Shown here in pieces: positions 31,751 through 44,562 of a DNA stretch of 64,000 nt. Each line of letters starts with the position of its first letter. Within the stretch, counting starts at the first letter, position 1. Made by a program: the position numbers and the translations under genes. The notes under the pieces are model-generated. The model was not told where the DNA came from and did no database searches. It saw nothing but the letters and a program-made list of their open reading frames with translations. The DNA comes from Pseudomonas sp. 8O (GTDB lineage Bacteria; Pseudomonadota; Gammaproteobacteria; Pseudomonadales; Pseudomonadaceae), in the NCBI RefSeq assembly GCF_902506495.1, contig NZ_LR733264.1, forward strand, positions 1,229,312-1,293,311, given 5' to 3'.

Positions 31751-33031
31751 ATGACTGATACCCGTAACGGTGAGGACAACGGCAAACTGCTTTATTGCTC
31801 CTTCTGCGGCAAAAGCCAGCATGAAGTGCGCAAGTTGATCGCCGGTCCTTCCGTCTTCATCTGCGACGAATGCGTCGACCTGTGCAATGACATCATCCGC
31901 GAGGAGGTGCAGGAAGCACAGGCTGAGAGCAGCGCGCACAAACTTCCGGCGCCCAAGGAAATCAGCGGCATCCTCGATCAGTACGTGATCGGTCAGGAGC
32001 GCGCGAAGAAAGTGCTGTCGGTAGCTGTATACAACCACTACAAGCGTCTTAATCAGCGTGACAAGAAAGATGATGTCGAGCTGGGCAAGAGCAACATTCT
32101 ACTGATCGGTCCGACCGGTTCGGGTAAGACGCTGCTGGCCGAAACGCTTGCACGCCTGCTCAATGTACCGTTCACCATCGCTGACGCCACCACCCTGACC
32201 GAAGCTGGTTATGTAGGTGAGGACGTCGAGAACATCATTCAGAAGCTGCTGCAGAAGTGCGATTACGATGTCGAGAAGGCCCAGATGGGCATCGTCTACA
32301 TCGACGAAATCGACAAGATTTCGCGCAAGTCCGACAACCCGTCGATCACTCGTGATGTGTCGGGCGAGGGCGTGCAGCAGGCGCTGCTAAAGCTGATCGA
32401 GGGCACCGTGGCTTCGGTTCCGCCGCAAGGCGGGCGCAAGCATCCGCAGCAGGAATTTCTGCAGGTTGATACGCGTAACATCCTGTTCATCTGTGGCGGT
32501 GCGTTCGCCGGCCTGGAGAAAGTCATTCAGGCTCGCTCCACCCGAGGCGGTATCGGTTTCGGTGCAGAAGTGCGCAGCAAGCAGGAAGGCAAGAAAATCG
32601 GCGAATCTTTGCGTGAGGTCGAGCCGGACGATCTGGTCAAATTCGGTCTGATTCCCGAGTTCGTCGGTCGTCTGCCGGTGATCGCGACACTGGAGGAGCT
32701 GGATGAGGTTGCTCTGGTGCAGATTCTCACCGAGCCGAAGAACGCGCTGACCAAGCAATATGCCAAGCTGTTCGAGATGGAAGGCGTGGACCTGGAATTC
32801 CGTTCCGATGCGCTGAAATCCGTAGCGCAGAAGGCGCTGGAGCGCAAGACCGGTGCTCGTGGCCTGCGTTCGATTCTCGAGGGTATTCTGCTCGACACCA
32901 TGTACGAGATCCCGTCCCAGCAGGACGTGAGCAAGGTGGTGATCGATGAGAGCGTCATCGAGGGTTCGTCAAAGCCGCTGCTGATCTACGAGAACAGCGA
33001 ACCGCCGGCGAAGGCCGCGCCAGACGCCTGA
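31751..33031 (+). CDS. clpX: ATP-dependent Clp protease ATP-binding subunit ClpX
   Basis: 426 aa from ATG 31751. The N-terminal zinc domain has four cysteines C16, C19, C38 and C41 (CSFC...CDEC). The AAA+ core has Walker A GPTGSGKT (120-127, K126), Walker [11 protein letters not shown] and the pore loop GYVGED. The RKH-type loop and C-terminal sensor 2 ([10 protein letters not shown]) follow. It unfolds tagged proteins into ClpP. The ribosome site is weak, which may mean it is translated at a low level or that the start is set by structure. Confidence 0.97.
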   Translation: MTDTRNGEDNGKLLYCSFCGKSQHEVRKLIAGPSVFICDECVDLCNDIIREEVQEAQAESSAHKLPAPKEISGILDQYVIGQERAKKVLSVAVYNHYKRLNQRDKKDDVELGKSNILLIGPTGSGKTLLAETLARLLNVPFTIADATTLTEAGYVGEDVENIIQKLLQKCDYDVEKAQMGIVYIDEIDKISRKSDNPSITRDVSGEGVQQALLKLIEGTVASVPPQGGRKHPQQEFLQVDTRNILFICGGAFAGLEKVIQARSTRGGIGFGAEVRSKQEGKKIGESLREVEPDDLVKFGLIPEFVGRLPVIATLEELDEVALVQILTEPKNALTKQYAKLFEMEGVDLEFRSDALKSVAQKALERKTGARGLRSILEGILLDTMYEIPSQQDVSKVVIDESVIEGSSKPLLIYENSEPPAKAAPDA

Positions 33032-33051
33032 CAGCTGTTACACGATGCAAA

Positions 33052-33080
33052 GAAGGGGCCCCTCGGGCCCCTTCGCTTTT
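33052..33080 (+). terminator. Rho-independent terminator after clpX
   Basis: A perfect 10-bp stem, GAAGGGGCCC with its complement, closes on CTC (33052-33074) and is followed by GCTTTT. It separates clpX from lon. Confidence 0.85.
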
Positions 33081-33092
33081 GTGGACATTGCG

Positions 33093-33121
33093 CTTGTTTT
33101 TTACGGGAGCTACCCCCATCT
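33093..33121 (+). promoter_or_regulatory. Sigma-32 (heat-shock) promoter of lon
   Basis: CTTGTT (33093-33098) and CCCCATCT (33114-33121) are separated by 15 nt. The -10 matches the RpoH consensus CCCCATNT completely; the -35 has four of six bases. It lies 59 nt before the lon start, just after the clpX terminator. Confidence 0.75.
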
Positions 33122-33180
33122 TAAAAGCCAAGGGTAATCCCGCCTGTTTACGGCCTCATGGCCGCCGCTGAGCCGAAATC

Positions 33181-35577
<2,397 letters not shown>

Positions 35578-35590
35578 CCGGGGGGCTTCC

Positions 35591-35620
35591 TTGACACAAT
35601 TTTTGAGCCCTTGTTATAAA
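35591..35620 (+). promoter_or_regulatory. Strong sigma-70 promoter of hupB
   Basis: A perfect TTGACA (35591-35596) and TATAAA (35615-35620; TTATAA one base earlier gives a 17-nt spacer) lie 92 nt before the hupB start. The near-consensus boxes fit a highly expressed nucleoid protein. Confidence 0.85.
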
Positions 35621-35712
35621 GCGGCTTTTATTGTGTCGGCAGGCCATCCAGCACCCGCTTTGCTTACACTAAAAATCAAGAAACAAACTCAACAGAAATA
35701 AGGGGACTTAGA

Positions 35713-35985
35713 GTGAACAAGTCGGAACTGATCGATGCCATCGCTGCATCTGCTGATATCCCGAAAGCTGTTGCTGGCCGCGCGCTGGATGCAGTGATTG
35801 AATCCGTCACTGGCGCTCTGAAGGCTGGTGACTCCGTTGTGCTGGTTGGCTTCGGTACCTTCGCTGTCAAAGAGCGCGCTGCTCGCACTGGTCGCAACCC
35901 GCAGACCGGCAAGCCGATCAGCATCGCTGCTGCCAAGATCCCAGGCTTCAAAGCTGGCAAGGCTCTGAAAGACGCCGTCAACTAA
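35713..35985 (+). CDS. hupB: DNA-binding protein HU-beta
   Basis: 90 aa from a GTG start with AGGGGA 7 nt upstream. It shows the whole HU pattern: the N-terminal [11 protein letters not shown], the [18 protein letters not shown] loop and the beta-arm proline segment [11 protein letters not shown] dimers bend DNA and shape the nucleoid. As in other Pseudomonas it lies between lon and ppiD with its own strong promoter and a terminator after it. Confidence 0.97.
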   Translation: MNKSELIDAIAASADIPKAVAGRALDAVIESVTGALKAGDSVVLVGFGTFAVKERAARTGRNPQTGKPISIAAAKIPGFKAGKALKDAVN

Positions 35986-36091
35986 GCGTCTTCTGGGTTT
36001 GCCTCGCCGTCCAGGCTCTGCCTGGTGGCTGTTAAGGGGCGGCGCAGATAGTCCTAGACTCTTCTGCTCTGACCGCTTGACGCGTTACGAG

Positions 36092-36115
36092 AAGGCGCAT
36101 CCAAGGATGCGCCTT
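36092..36115 (+). terminator. Terminator after hupB
   Basis: An 11-bp perfect stem (AAGGCGCATCC and its complement, 2-nt loop) followed by TCTTCT lies 106 nt after the hupB stop. The 3' tail is only moderately T-rich. Confidence 0.7.
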
Positions 36116-36180
36116 TCTTCTATCTGGACATTACCCACACTGCGCGGCTGGTGACTCTGTACAGTCGTTCTGGGGGAAGC

Positions 36181-38028
36181 ATGCTGCAAAACATCAGGGA
36201 CAATTCACGCGGTTGGATTGCCAAAATCATCATCGGCCTCATTGTGATGCTGATGGCGTTTACCGGTTTCGAAGCCATCGTCACGGGGACCAGCAATCGT
36301 AACAATGCGGCCGACGTGAACGGTGACACCATTACCCTCAACGAGCTCAACCAGGCCGTTGAAATGCAGCGTCGTCAACTGCTGCAGCAACTGGGTCGCG
36401 ATTTTGATGCCTCGTTGCTCGATGACAACCTGCTGCGTGAGGCTTCGCTCAAGGGCTTGATCGAGCGCAGGCTGCTGCTGCAAGCAGCCGATGACGCTAA
36501 TTTTGCTTTCTCGCAAGAATCGCTGGACCAGGTGATTCTGCAAACTCCCGAATTTCAGGTAGATGGCCGCTTCGATGCTGCGCGCTTCGATCAGGTCATT
36601 CGCCAGATGGGTTACACCCGTCTGCAGTTCCGCCAGATGCTGGAAGAGGAAATGCTGATCGGGCAACTGCGTGCCGGTCTCGGTGCCAGTAGCTTCGTCA
36701 CCGAGCAGGAGGCGCGTGCCTTCGCCAATCTCGAGCGCCAGACCCGCGACTTCGCCAGCCTCACCATCAAGGCCGATAGTGCAGCGATCGAGTTGAGCGA
36801 TAGCGACGTCAACGCCTATTACGACGAGCACGCCAGCGAGTTCATGAGCCCTGAGCAGGTTGTGCTGGAGTACGTCGAGCTGGAGAAGGAGAGCTTCTTC
36901 GATCAGGTCGAAGTCAGTGATGACGACCTGCAGCCGCTGTATGAGAGCGAGATCGCCAACCTGGCTGAGCAGCGTCAGGCTGCGCACATCCTTATCGAGG
37001 GCGATGACCAGGCCGCGCGTACCAAGATCGAAGAGATCAAGGCGCGTGTGGACGCTGGCGAAGACTTTGCTGCCCTGGCCAAGGAGTTCTCGCAGGACCC
37101 GGGTTCGGCTGCCGATGGTGGTGATCTGGGTTACGCCGGCCCTGGCGTTTACGATCCGGCCTTCGAGGAGGCGCTCTATGCCCTGCAGCAGGGGCAGGTT
37201 TCCGAACCGGTACAGAGCGAATTCGGCTGGCATCTGATCAAGCTGCTGGGTGTCCAGGCTCCAGAAGTGCCAAGCTTCGACAGTCTCAAGGACAAGCTGG
37301 CGCGTGACTTCAAGGCGCAGCAGGTCGAGCAGCGCTTCGTCGAGGTGACCAAGCAGCTGGAAGACGCTGCATTCGAAGCATCGGATCTGGCTCAGCCGGC
37401 CCAGGAGCTGGGGCTTGAGGTCAAGACCAGCGAAGCCTTCGGTCGTGAAGGTGGTGCGACTGGCATTACTGCCAACCGTCAGGTGCTGCAGGCTGCATTC
37501 AGTCCTGAAGTTCTGGAAGATGGCACCAACAGCTCGACCATCGAGCTGGACCCGAGCACCGTGGTCGTCGTGCGCGTCAAGGAACACAAAAAGCCCGAGC
37601 AGCTGCCCCTGGAGCAGGTCGCTGAAAGCATTCGTGCCCATTTGCAGCAGGAGCGTGCCAGTGCCGCGGCCAAGGCCGAGGGTGAGAAGCTACTGGCTGC
37701 TGCCCAGACTGGTGAGCAGGTTGCTGCTGATTGGCAGGTCCAGGAGGCGGCCACTCGCAGCCAGGATGGCGTCGAGCCTAAAGTGCTTCAGACGTTGTTC
37801 CGCATGCCCAAGCCAGCCAAGGCGGGTGAGCCGACCTTCGCCGGTGTGACGTTGGGCAATGGCGACTACGTCGTGCTGCGCCTCGATGGTGTGAATGTGC
37901 CGGAAGAAGCGCTGGCTGACGAAGAAATCGCCATGTACCGCAACTTCCTGGCGTCGCGAGCTGGTCAGCAGGACTTCGCCGCACTGCGCAAGCAGCTGGA
38001 AGCCAATGCTGATGTCGAGCGCTTCTAA
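36181..38028 (+). CDS. ppiD: Periplasmic-facing chaperone / PpiC-type prolyl isomerase PpiD
   Basis: 615 aa from ATG 36181 (GGGGGAAGC directly upstream); the frame extends to an ATG at 36151 without a better ribosome site. One N-terminal membrane anchor (about 13-33) is followed by a SurA-like helical domain. The parvulin domain lies at about 255-365 ([11 protein letters not shown]...FGWHLIKLL), and a long C-terminal SurA-like part follows. It assists folding of proteins leaving the Sec channel. It is the last gene of the plus-strand proteostasis block, converging on fabI. Confidence 0.93.
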   Translation: MLQNIRDNSRGWIAKIIIGLIVMLMAFTGFEAIVTGTSNRNNAADVNGDTITLNELNQAVEMQRRQLLQQLGRDFDASLLDDNLLREASLKGLIERRLLLQAADDANFAFSQESLDQVILQTPEFQVDGRFDAARFDQVIRQMGYTRLQFRQMLEEEMLIGQLRAGLGASSFVTEQEARAFANLERQTRDFASLTIKADSAAIELSDSDVNAYYDEHASEFMSPEQVVLEYVELEKESFFDQVEVSDDDLQPLYESEIANLAEQRQAAHILIEGDDQAARTKIEEIKARVDAGEDFAALAKEFSQDPGSAADGGDLGYAGPGVYDPAFEEALYALQQGQVSEPVQSEFGWHLIKLLGVQAPEVPSFDSLKDKLARDFKAQQVEQRFVEVTKQLEDAAFEASDLAQPAQELGLEVKTSEAFGREGGATGITANRQVLQAAFSPEVLEDGTNSSTIELDPSTVVVVRVKEHKKPEQLPLEQVAESIRAHLQQERASAAAKAEGEKLLAAAQTGEQVAADWQVQEAATRSQDGVEPKVLQTLFRMPKPAKAGEPTFAGVTLGNGDYVVLRLDGVNVPEEALADEEIAMYRNFLASRAGQQDFAALRKQLEANADVERF

Positions 38029-38064
38029 GTAAAGGCGCTCAGGTGCCTCCTACGGAGGCTTGAG

Positions 38065-38109
38065 CAGGCAATAAAAAACCCGCACGTCGTGCGGGTTTTT
38101 TATTGCCTG
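38065..38109. terminator. Bidirectional terminator between ppiD and fabI
   Basis: A perfect 21-bp stem with a 3-nt loop. The GC core CCCGCAC/GTGCGGG is flanked by A6 on the left and T6 on the right, then by ATTGCCTG and its complement. Both strands read as a GC hairpin followed by a U-run, so it can end ppiD and fabI transcripts alike. Confidence 0.93.
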
Positions 38110-38167
38110 ACAAGACGCCACTGGCGGCATCGAGTCGCGCCCGGCGTAGGGGCCGGGCGCTAACCTG

Positions 38168-38962
38168 TCAGTCTTCCATGGCGCCCATGGCGGTGGTGTT
38201 GAAGCCACCGTCGACGTACATGATCTCGCCGCTGATGCCCGAAGCCAGGTCGGAGCAGAGGAAAGCGCCGGCATTGCCGACTTCCTCGATGGTGACGTTG
38301 CGGCGCAGCGGAGTCTGCTTCTCGTTGGCGGCCAGCATCTTGCGGAAGCTGGCGATGCCGCTGGCAGCCAGGGTGCGGATCGGGCCGGCAGAGATGGCGT
38401 TGACGCGGGTGCCTTCCGGACCGAGGCTGCCGGCCAGGTAGCGTACGCCGGCCTCCAGGCTGGCCTTGGCCATGCCCATGACGTTGTAGTTGGGCATGGT
38501 GCGCTCGGCGCCCAGGTAGGAGAGGGTGAGGAGGCTGCCGTTGCGGCCTTTCATCATCTCGCGACCCGCTTTGGCCAGGGCAACGAAGCTGTAGGCGCTG
38601 ATGTCATGAGCAATCTTGAAGCCTTCGCGGGTGGTGACGTCGGTGAAGTCGCCGTTGAGCTGATCGCCGGGAGCGAAGCCGACCGAGTGGACGATGCAGT
38701 CCAGGCCATCCCATTTCTTGCTCAGCGCTTCGAACACCGAAGCGATTTCCTCGTCGCTGGCCACATCGCAAGGGAAGCACAGGTCGGCGCTGGAGCCCCA
38801 GCCGGCAGCGAAGTCTTCTACGCGGCCCTTGAGCTTCTCGTTCTGGTAGGTGAAGGCCAGCTCGGCACCTTCGCGGTGCATGGCGGCGGCGATGCCCGAG
38901 GCGATGGACAGTTTGCTGGCAACGCCAACGATGAGTACGCGCTTACCGGTTAGAAAACCCAT
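38168..38962 (-). CDS. fabI: Enoyl-[acyl-carrier-protein] reductase (NADH) FabI
   Basis: 264 aa. The divergent SDR features of FabI are present: [13 protein letters not shown] nucleotide segment, Y149 and the catalytic Y159-x6-K166 pair. It reduces the enoyl-ACP double bond in the last step of each fatty acid elongation round and is the triclosan target. It starts 28 nt after the yejF-like gene on the same strand and may be partly read from that operon; no clear promoter of its own fits in the gap. Confidence 0.96.
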   Translation of the reverse strand: MGFLTGKRVLIVGVASKLSIASGIAAAMHREGAELAFTYQNEKLKGRVEDFAAGWGSSADLCFPCDVASDEEIASVFEALSKKWDGLDCIVHSVGFAPGDQLNGDFTDVTTREGFKIAHDISAYSFVALAKAGREMMKGRNGSLLTLSYLGAERTMPNYNVMGMAKASLEAGVRYLAGSLGPEGTRVNAISAGPIRTLAASGIASFRKMLAANEKQTPLRRNVTIEEVGNAGAFLCSDLASGISGEIMYVDGGFNTTAMGAMED

Positions 38963-38990
38963 TGTGCTATTCCTCTTCCTGTTTCAAGGA

Positions 38991-40604
38991 TCAGTGAGCC
39001 GTTGCCGGGGCCAGAAAAGCGGCTTCCAGCAATTGCTGCGTATAAGGGTGTTGCGGTGCACTGAAGATCGACTCGGCAGACCCTTGTTCGACCACCAGGC
39101 CCTGCTTGACCACCATCAACTGGTGGCTCAGCGCTCTGACTACCGCCAGGTCATGGCTGATAAACAGATAGGTCAGGTTGTACTTGGCCTGCAAGCCGCG
39201 CAACAACTCCACCACCTGACGCTGCACCGTGCGGTCGAGCGCTGAAGTGGGCTCGTCGAGCAGGATTAGCGCCGGTTTCAACACCAGTGCCCGGGCAATG
39301 GCAATCCGCTGCCGTTGCCCGCCAGAAAACTCGTGGGGGTAGCGATGCCGCGTCTGCGGGTCCAGCCCTACCTCCAAAAGCGCGTCGATGATGGCTTGTT
39401 CCTGCTCCGCCTCGTTGCCCATACCGTGAATGCGCAGACCCTCACCGACGATCTGGCTCACCGACATGCGTGGGCTCAGGCTGCCGAAGGGGTCCTGAAA
39501 CACCACCTGCATCTGCCTGCGCAGCGGGCGTACTTCCTGTTGGCTCAGGCCCTGCAACTGCTGACCCTGGAAGCGGATGTCACCGCGACTGGCGAGCAGC
39601 CGCAGAATCGCCATGCCCAGTGTGGATTTGCCGGAACCACTTTCACCGACGATGCCCAGGGTCTGGCCCTGGGGCAGGCTGAAGTTGATGCCGTCCACCG
39701 CTTTGACATGATCTACCGTCCGGCGCAGCAGGCCCTTTTTGATCGGGAACCACACACGCAGGTCGTCCACTTCCAGCAACGGCTGGCCCACGGGGTTGGC
39801 CGCAGGGTCACCGCTGGGCTCGGCGCCGAGCAGTTCCTGGGTGTAGGGATGCTGCGGAGCCTGGAACAATTCTTCACACGACGCCTGTTCGACGATGCAA
39901 CCGCGCTGCATGACACATACGCGGTGGGCAATTCTGCGAACCAGGTTGAGGTCGTGGCTGATCAGCAGTAGCGACATGCCCAGGCGCGCCTGCAGATCCT
40001 TGAGCAACTCGAGGATCTTCAACTGTACGGTGACATCCAGGGCGGTGGTCGGCTCGTCGGCGATCAGCAGCTGAGGTTCATTGGCCAGGGCCATGGCGAT
40101 CATCACGCGCTGCCGTTGGCCGCCGGAGAGTTCGTGCGGGTAGGCCTTCAGGCGCTTCTTCGGTTCCGGGATGCCGACCAGCTCCAGCAGTTCCAGGGTG
40201 CGCGCGCTGGCGGCCTTGCCGCGCAGGCCCTTGTGCAGGCCAAGCACCTCGTTGATCTGCTTTTCGATGCAGTGCAGCGGGTTTAGCGAGGTCATCGGCT
40301 CCTGAAAGACCATGGCGATGCGGTTGCCGCGAATGCCGCGCAGGCGGCCTTCGCTGAGCTTGAGCAGGTCTTCACCGGCGTACTCGATGCTGCCGTGTGG
40401 ATGGCGCGCGAGCGGGTAGGGCAGCAGGCGAAGGATCGAGTGCGCGGTGACCGACTTGCCCGAGCCACTTTCACCGACCAGGGCCAGGGTCTCGCCTTTA
40501 TGAATGTCGAAGCTGACGTTCTCGACCACGCGCTGGCACTGCTCACCCGTGACGAACTCGACGGCCAGGTCGCGTACTTGCAGCAGGGTTTCGTTCTGGC
40601 TCAT
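38991..40604 (-). CDS. yejF: Fused dual-ATPase of a peptide ABC importer, YejF-type
   Basis: 537 aa from ATG 40604 (GAGGAAAT upstream). Two complete oligopeptide-type ATPase domains are joined: the first with GESGSGKS, LSGGQ and LLISHD, the second (about 285-530) with GESGSGKST, FSGGQ and LFISHD. Each is followed by the HPYTQ segment of the Opp/Dpp family. The fusion drives the YejBE permease. In Pseudomonas this operon has been tied to uptake of peptides and of peptide-nucleotide antibiotics of the microcin C kind (as recalled for the E. coli Yej homologue). Confidence 0.88.
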   Translation of the reverse strand: MSQNETLLQVRDLAVEFVTGEQCQRVVENVSFDIHKGETLALVGESGSGKSVTAHSILRLLPYPLARHPHGSIEYAGEDLLKLSEGRLRGIRGNRIAMVFQEPMTSLNPLHCIEKQINEVLGLHKGLRGKAASARTLELLELVGIPEPKKRLKAYPHELSGGQRQRVMIAMALANEPQLLIADEPTTALDVTVQLKILELLKDLQARLGMSLLLISHDLNLVRRIAHRVCVMQRGCIVEQASCEELFQAPQHPYTQELLGAEPSGDPAANPVGQPLLEVDDLRVWFPIKKGLLRRTVDHVKAVDGINFSLPQGQTLGIVGESGSGKSTLGMAILRLLASRGDIRFQGQQLQGLSQQEVRPLRRQMQVVFQDPFGSLSPRMSVSQIVGEGLRIHGMGNEAEQEQAIIDALLEVGLDPQTRHRYPHEFSGGQRQRIAIARALVLKPALILLDEPTSALDRTVQRQVVELLRGLQAKYNLTYLFISHDLAVVRALSHQLMVVKQGLVVEQGSAESIFSAPQHPYTQQLLEAAFLAPATAH

Positions 40605-40605
40605 G

Positions 40606-41625
40606 TCATTTCCTCGGGTCGAAGGCATCGCGGGCGGCTTCACCGATGAATACCAGCAGGCTCAGCATGATCGCCAATACGGCGAAGGCGCTGATACCCA
40701 GCCAGGGTGCCTGCAGGTTGCTCTTGCCCTGAGCGACCAGTTCACCCAGCGATGGCGCGCCAGGGGGCAGGCCGAAGCCGAGGAAGTCCAGAGCCGTCAG
40801 GGTGCCAATCGCGCCAGTGAGAATGAAGGGCATGAACGTCATGGTCGAGACCATGGCGTTGGGCAGGATATGGCGGAACATGATGGCGCCGTTCTCCATG
40901 CCCAGCGCCCGCGCCGCGCGCACGTACTCGAGATTGCGCCCGCGTAGGAACTCGGCGCGCACCACGTCGACCAGGCTCATCCAGGAGAACAGCAGCATGA
41001 TGCCCAGCAACCACCAGAAATTGGGCTGCACGAAGCTGGCCAGGATGATCAGCAGATAGAGCACCGGCAGACCTGACCAGATTTCCAGAAAGCGTTGACC
41101 GATCAGGTCGACCCAGCCGCCATAGAAGCCCTGCAGCGCGCCGGCGATCACACCGATCACCGAGCTGGCCAGGGTCAGGATCAGGGCGAACAGCACCGAG
41201 ATGCGAAAGCCGTAGATCACTCGTGCCAGTACGTCACGGCCCTGATCGTCGGTGCCCAGCCAGTTCTGCGCCGAGGGCGGTGCAGGTGCCGGTACTTCCA
41301 GGTCGTAGTTGATGCTCGAATAGCTGAATGGAATGGGCGGCCAGATCATCCAGCCGTCCTTTTCCGCGATCAGGTCCTGAATGTAGGGGCTCTTGTAGTT
41401 GGCCTGCAGCGGGAATTCGCCGCCGAACACGGTTTCCGGGTAGCGCTTGAGCACCGGAAAATACCACTGCCCGTCGTAGCGCACGGCCAGCGGCTTGTCG
41501 TTGGCGATCAGTTCGGCACCGAGGCTCAGGCCAAACAGGATGAGAAACAGCCACAGCGACCACCAGCCGCGCTTGTGCGCCTTGAAACGGTCGAAGCGGC
41601 GTCGATTGAGAGGGGAGAGTTTCAT
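40606..41625 (-). CDS. yejE: Peptide ABC importer permease, YejE-type
   Basis: 339 aa from ATG 41625, preferred over a TTG two codons upstream because GGGAGG lies 6 nt before it. A first membrane helix (about 23-40) and a periplasmic loop precede the OppC-like domain with five helices and the EAA-type loop EYVRAARALGMENGAIMFRHILPN. The position of the loop and NWLGTDDQGRDV are typical of YejE/OppC. It forms the channel with YejB. Confidence 0.88.
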   Translation of the reverse strand: MKLSPLNRRRFDRFKAHKRGWWSLWLFLILFGLSLGAELIANDKPLAVRYDGQWYFPVLKRYPETVFGGEFPLQANYKSPYIQDLIAEKDGWMIWPPIPFSYSSINYDLEVPAPAPPSAQNWLGTDDQGRDVLARVIYGFRISVLFALILTLASSVIGVIAGALQGFYGGWVDLIGQRFLEIWSGLPVLYLLIILASFVQPNFWWLLGIMLLFSWMSLVDVVRAEFLRGRNLEYVRAARALGMENGAIMFRHILPNAMVSTMTFMPFILTGAIGTLTALDFLGFGLPPGAPSLGELVAQGKSNLQAPWLGISAFAVLAIMLSLLVFIGEAARDAFDPRK

Positions 41626-41627
41626 GT

Positions 41628-42713
41628 TCAACCCTCCCGGCTTTCGAAGTCGATACGCGGATCGACCAGGGTGTAGGTGATGTCACCGATCAGTTTCACG
41701 ATCAGCCCCAGCAAGGTGAAGATGAACAGGGTGCCGAACACCACTGGATAGTCGCGGTTGATCGCCGCTTCGAAGCTCATCAGGCCCAGGCCGTCGAGGG
41801 AGAAGATCACCTCGATCAGCAGGGAGCCGGTGAAGAATATGCCGATGAAGGCGGCGGGGAAGCCGGCGATGATCAGCAGCATGGCGTTACGGAATACGTG
41901 ACCGTAGAGCACGCGATGGTTGGTCAGACCCTTGGCGCGGGCGGTCACCACGTACTGTTTGTTGATCTCGTCGAGAAAGCTGTTCTTGGTCAGCAAGGTC
42001 AGGGTGGCGAAGTTACCGATGACCAGGGCCGTAACCGGCAGCACCAGGTGCCAGAGGTAGTCGAGAATTTTGCCGCTGAGGCTGAGTTGCTCGAAGTTGT
42101 TCGAGGTCAGACCGCGTAGCGGGAACCAGTCCCAGTAGCTGCCGCCGGCAAACAGCACGATCAGCAGGATGGCGAAGAGGAACGCCGGGATGGCATAGCC
42201 GACGATGATCGCCGAACTGGTCCAGACGTCGAAGGCGCTGCCGTGGCGGGTGGCCTTGGCGATCCCCAGGGGGATGGAGACCAGATACATGATCAGGGTG
42301 CTCCATAGACCGAGCGAGATCGACACCGGCATCTTCTCGATGATCAGGTCGATGACCTGGGCGTCGCGAAAGAAGCTGGAGCCGAAATCCAGCTGGGCGT
42401 AATTCTTCAGCATGATCCAGAAACGTTCTGGCGCCGGCTTGTCGAAGCCGTACATCTTTTCGATCTCGGCGATCAGCTGCGGATCGAGGCCCTGGGCGCC
42501 GCGATAGTTGGAGCCGGCCACCGACACTTCGGCGCCGCCACCGCCGATGCGCCCGGTGGCGCCGCCAGCGGCCGCATCGAAACCCTCCAGCTTGGCGATC
42601 ATCTGTTCGACCGGGCCGCCGGGCGCGGCCTGGATGATGATGAAGTTGATGACCAGAATGCCGAACAGGGTCGGGATAATCAGCAGCAGACGGCGAAAGA
42701 TATAGGCCAGCAT
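41628..42713 (-). CDS. yejB: Peptide ABC importer permease, YejB-type
   Basis: 361 aa. OppB/DppB type with six membrane segments and an opening [16 protein letters not shown] glycine-rich periplasmic insertion after TM1 (about 45-70, [14 protein letters not shown]) is typical of the YejB subgroup. The EAA loop reads [23 protein letters not shown]. It starts 1 nt after the second binding protein stop and ends 2 nt before yejE. Confidence 0.88.
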   Translation of the reverse strand: MLAYIFRRLLLIIPTLFGILVINFIIIQAAPGGPVEQMIAKLEGFDAAAGGATGRIGGGGAEVSVAGSNYRGAQGLDPQLIAEIEKMYGFDKPAPERFWIMLKNYAQLDFGSSFFRDAQVIDLIIEKMPVSISLGLWSTLIMYLVSIPLGIAKATRHGSAFDVWTSSAIIVGYAIPAFLFAILLIVLFAGGSYWDWFPLRGLTSNNFEQLSLSGKILDYLWHLVLPVTALVIGNFATLTLLTKNSFLDEINKQYVVTARAKGLTNHRVLYGHVFRNAMLLIIAGFPAAFIGIFFTGSLLIEVIFSLDGLGLMSFEAAINRDYPVVFGTLFIFTLLGLIVKLIGDITYTLVDPRIDFESREG

Positions 42714-42714
42714 G

Positions 42715-44562
42715 TTATTGCTCCGCCTGTTCTGCGGCTTGCTGCGGGGCCTCGCTCGGCTGCTCCAGGTCCGGGCGGACCCACCAGGTGTGCAGACCGA
42801 TGTCGTAGAGCGGCGTCACCTTCGGATGCTCGAAGCGGTTCCAATAGGCGACGCGCCAGGTCTTGATGTGCCAGTTTGGGATCACGTAATAACCCCACAG
42901 CAGCACGCGATCGAGGGCGCGGGTGTGGGCGATCAGATTCTGCCGGGAGTCGGCGTTGATCAGCCCCTCGACGATCTGGTCGATGGCCGGGTCCTTGAGG
43001 CCGATGAAGTTGCGGCTGCCGGGATTGTCGGCGCTGGAGGAGTGCCAGTATTCACGTTGCTCGTTGCCCGGCGAGTTGGACTGGCCGAAGCCGCTGACGA
43101 TCATGTCGAAATCACGTGAGCGCAGGCGGTTGACGTACTGCGAAACGTCGACGCGGCGAATCACCAGATCCATGCCGAGATCGGCCAGGTTGCGCTTGAA
43201 TGGCAGCAGCACGCGCTCGAACTCGGTTTGCGCGAGGAGGAACTCGAAGCTGACCGGCTGACCATTGGCATCGAGCATGCGATCACCTTCGATACGCCAG
43301 CCGGCCTGCTGCAGCAACTGGTAGGCGCGGCGCTGTTGCTCGCGAATGATGCCGCTGCCGTCGGTGACCGGTACGCGGAACTCTTCGCTGAATACCTCGG
43401 CCGGAATTTTGCCGCGCAGCGGCTCGAGAATCGCCAGCTCGTCTTCGCCGGGCAGCCCCTGCGAGCCCAGTTCGGAATTGTCGAAGTAGCTGTGGGTGCG
43501 GAAATAGGCGCCGTTGAACAGGCGCTTGTTGGCCCATTCGAAGTCGTACAGCAGGCCCAGGGCCTCACGCACGCGGCGATCCTGGAACTGCGGGCGACGA
43601 GTGTTGAAGATGAAGCCCTGCATCCCGGTAGGGTTGCGGTTCTGGATTTCTTCCTTGATCAGTTGGCCATTGGCAACCGCCGGAGTGTTATAGGCCGTGG
43701 CCCAGTTCTTCGCGCTGGTTTCCAGCCAGTAGTCGAACTGGCCGGCCTTGAGCGCCTCCAGGGCCACGGTGTTGTCGCGGTAGTAGTCGATCTGGATGGC
43801 GTCGAAGTTGTAGAAGCCGCGACTGACGGGCAGATCCTTGGCCCACCAGTCGTCGACCCGCTCGTAGCGGATGCTGCGGCCGGGCTGGACGCGGCCGACC
43901 TTGTACGGGCCGCTGCCCATTGGTACGTCAAGGTTGCCCTTGCTGAAGTCGCGCTCGGTCCACCAGTGCTTGGGTAGCACCGGCAGTTGGCCGACGATCA
44001 GCGGCAGCTCGCGGTTGCCGGCGTGCTTGAACACGAAGCGCACGCTGTGCGGTGACTCCACTTCCACCTGCTCGACATCTGCGTAATAGCCGCGGTACAT
44101 CGGGGCGCCTTTTTCCATCAGTGTATCGAAGGTGAACTTGACGTCTTCGGCGGTGATCGGCGTGCCGTCGTGGAAGCGGGCTTCCTTGCGCAGGAGAAAG
44201 CGCACCCAGGCGTTGTCAGGTGCCTTCTCGATCTTTTCCGCCACCAGTCCGTAGGCGGTAAAGGGCTCGTCCATGCTCTGCACGGTAAGAGTGTCATAGA
44301 TCAGGCTGATCTCGTCGGCAGCCACGCCCTTGCTGATAAAGGGGTTGAGGCTGTCAAAGCCGCCGAAACCCGCTTCGCGAAAAGTGCCGCCTTTGGGCGC
44401 TTCGGGGTTGGTGTATTCGAAATGCGTGAAGTCGGCGGGGTATTTGGGCGGCTCGTCATAGAGGGTGACGGCGTGTTTGGGGGCGGCGAAGGCAAGGCCG
44501 GCCAGGCCGAGCAGAATGAGGCTGCTACCTTGGAGCAGGAAACTGCGCAGCGGGTGGGTCAT
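42715..44562 (-). CDS. Extracellular peptide-binding protein, YejA-type (second of a tandem pair)
   Basis: 615 aa from ATG 44562 (GGAGAA 6 nt upstream; ATGA overlap with the preceding gene). A Sec signal peptide ends at AFA-AP (about 26). The SBP family 5 signature appears as [21 protein letters not shown] near 45-65. It captures oligopeptides in the periplasm for the YejBEF importer. It is clearly paralogous to the gene just upstream. Confidence 0.88.
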   Translation of the reverse strand: MTHPLRSFLLQGSSLILLGLAGLAFAAPKHAVTLYDEPPKYPADFTHFEYTNPEAPKGGTFREAGFGGFDSLNPFISKGVAADEISLIYDTLTVQSMDEPFTAYGLVAEKIEKAPDNAWVRFLLRKEARFHDGTPITAEDVKFTFDTLMEKGAPMYRGYYADVEQVEVESPHSVRFVFKHAGNRELPLIVGQLPVLPKHWWTERDFSKGNLDVPMGSGPYKVGRVQPGRSIRYERVDDWWAKDLPVSRGFYNFDAIQIDYYRDNTVALEALKAGQFDYWLETSAKNWATAYNTPAVANGQLIKEEIQNRNPTGMQGFIFNTRRPQFQDRRVREALGLLYDFEWANKRLFNGAYFRTHSYFDNSELGSQGLPGEDELAILEPLRGKIPAEVFSEEFRVPVTDGSGIIREQQRRAYQLLQQAGWRIEGDRMLDANGQPVSFEFLLAQTEFERVLLPFKRNLADLGMDLVIRRVDVSQYVNRLRSRDFDMIVSGFGQSNSPGNEQREYWHSSSADNPGSRNFIGLKDPAIDQIVEGLINADSRQNLIAHTRALDRVLLWGYYVIPNWHIKTWRVAYWNRFEHPKVTPLYDIGLHTWWVRPDLEQPSEAPQQAAEQAEQ

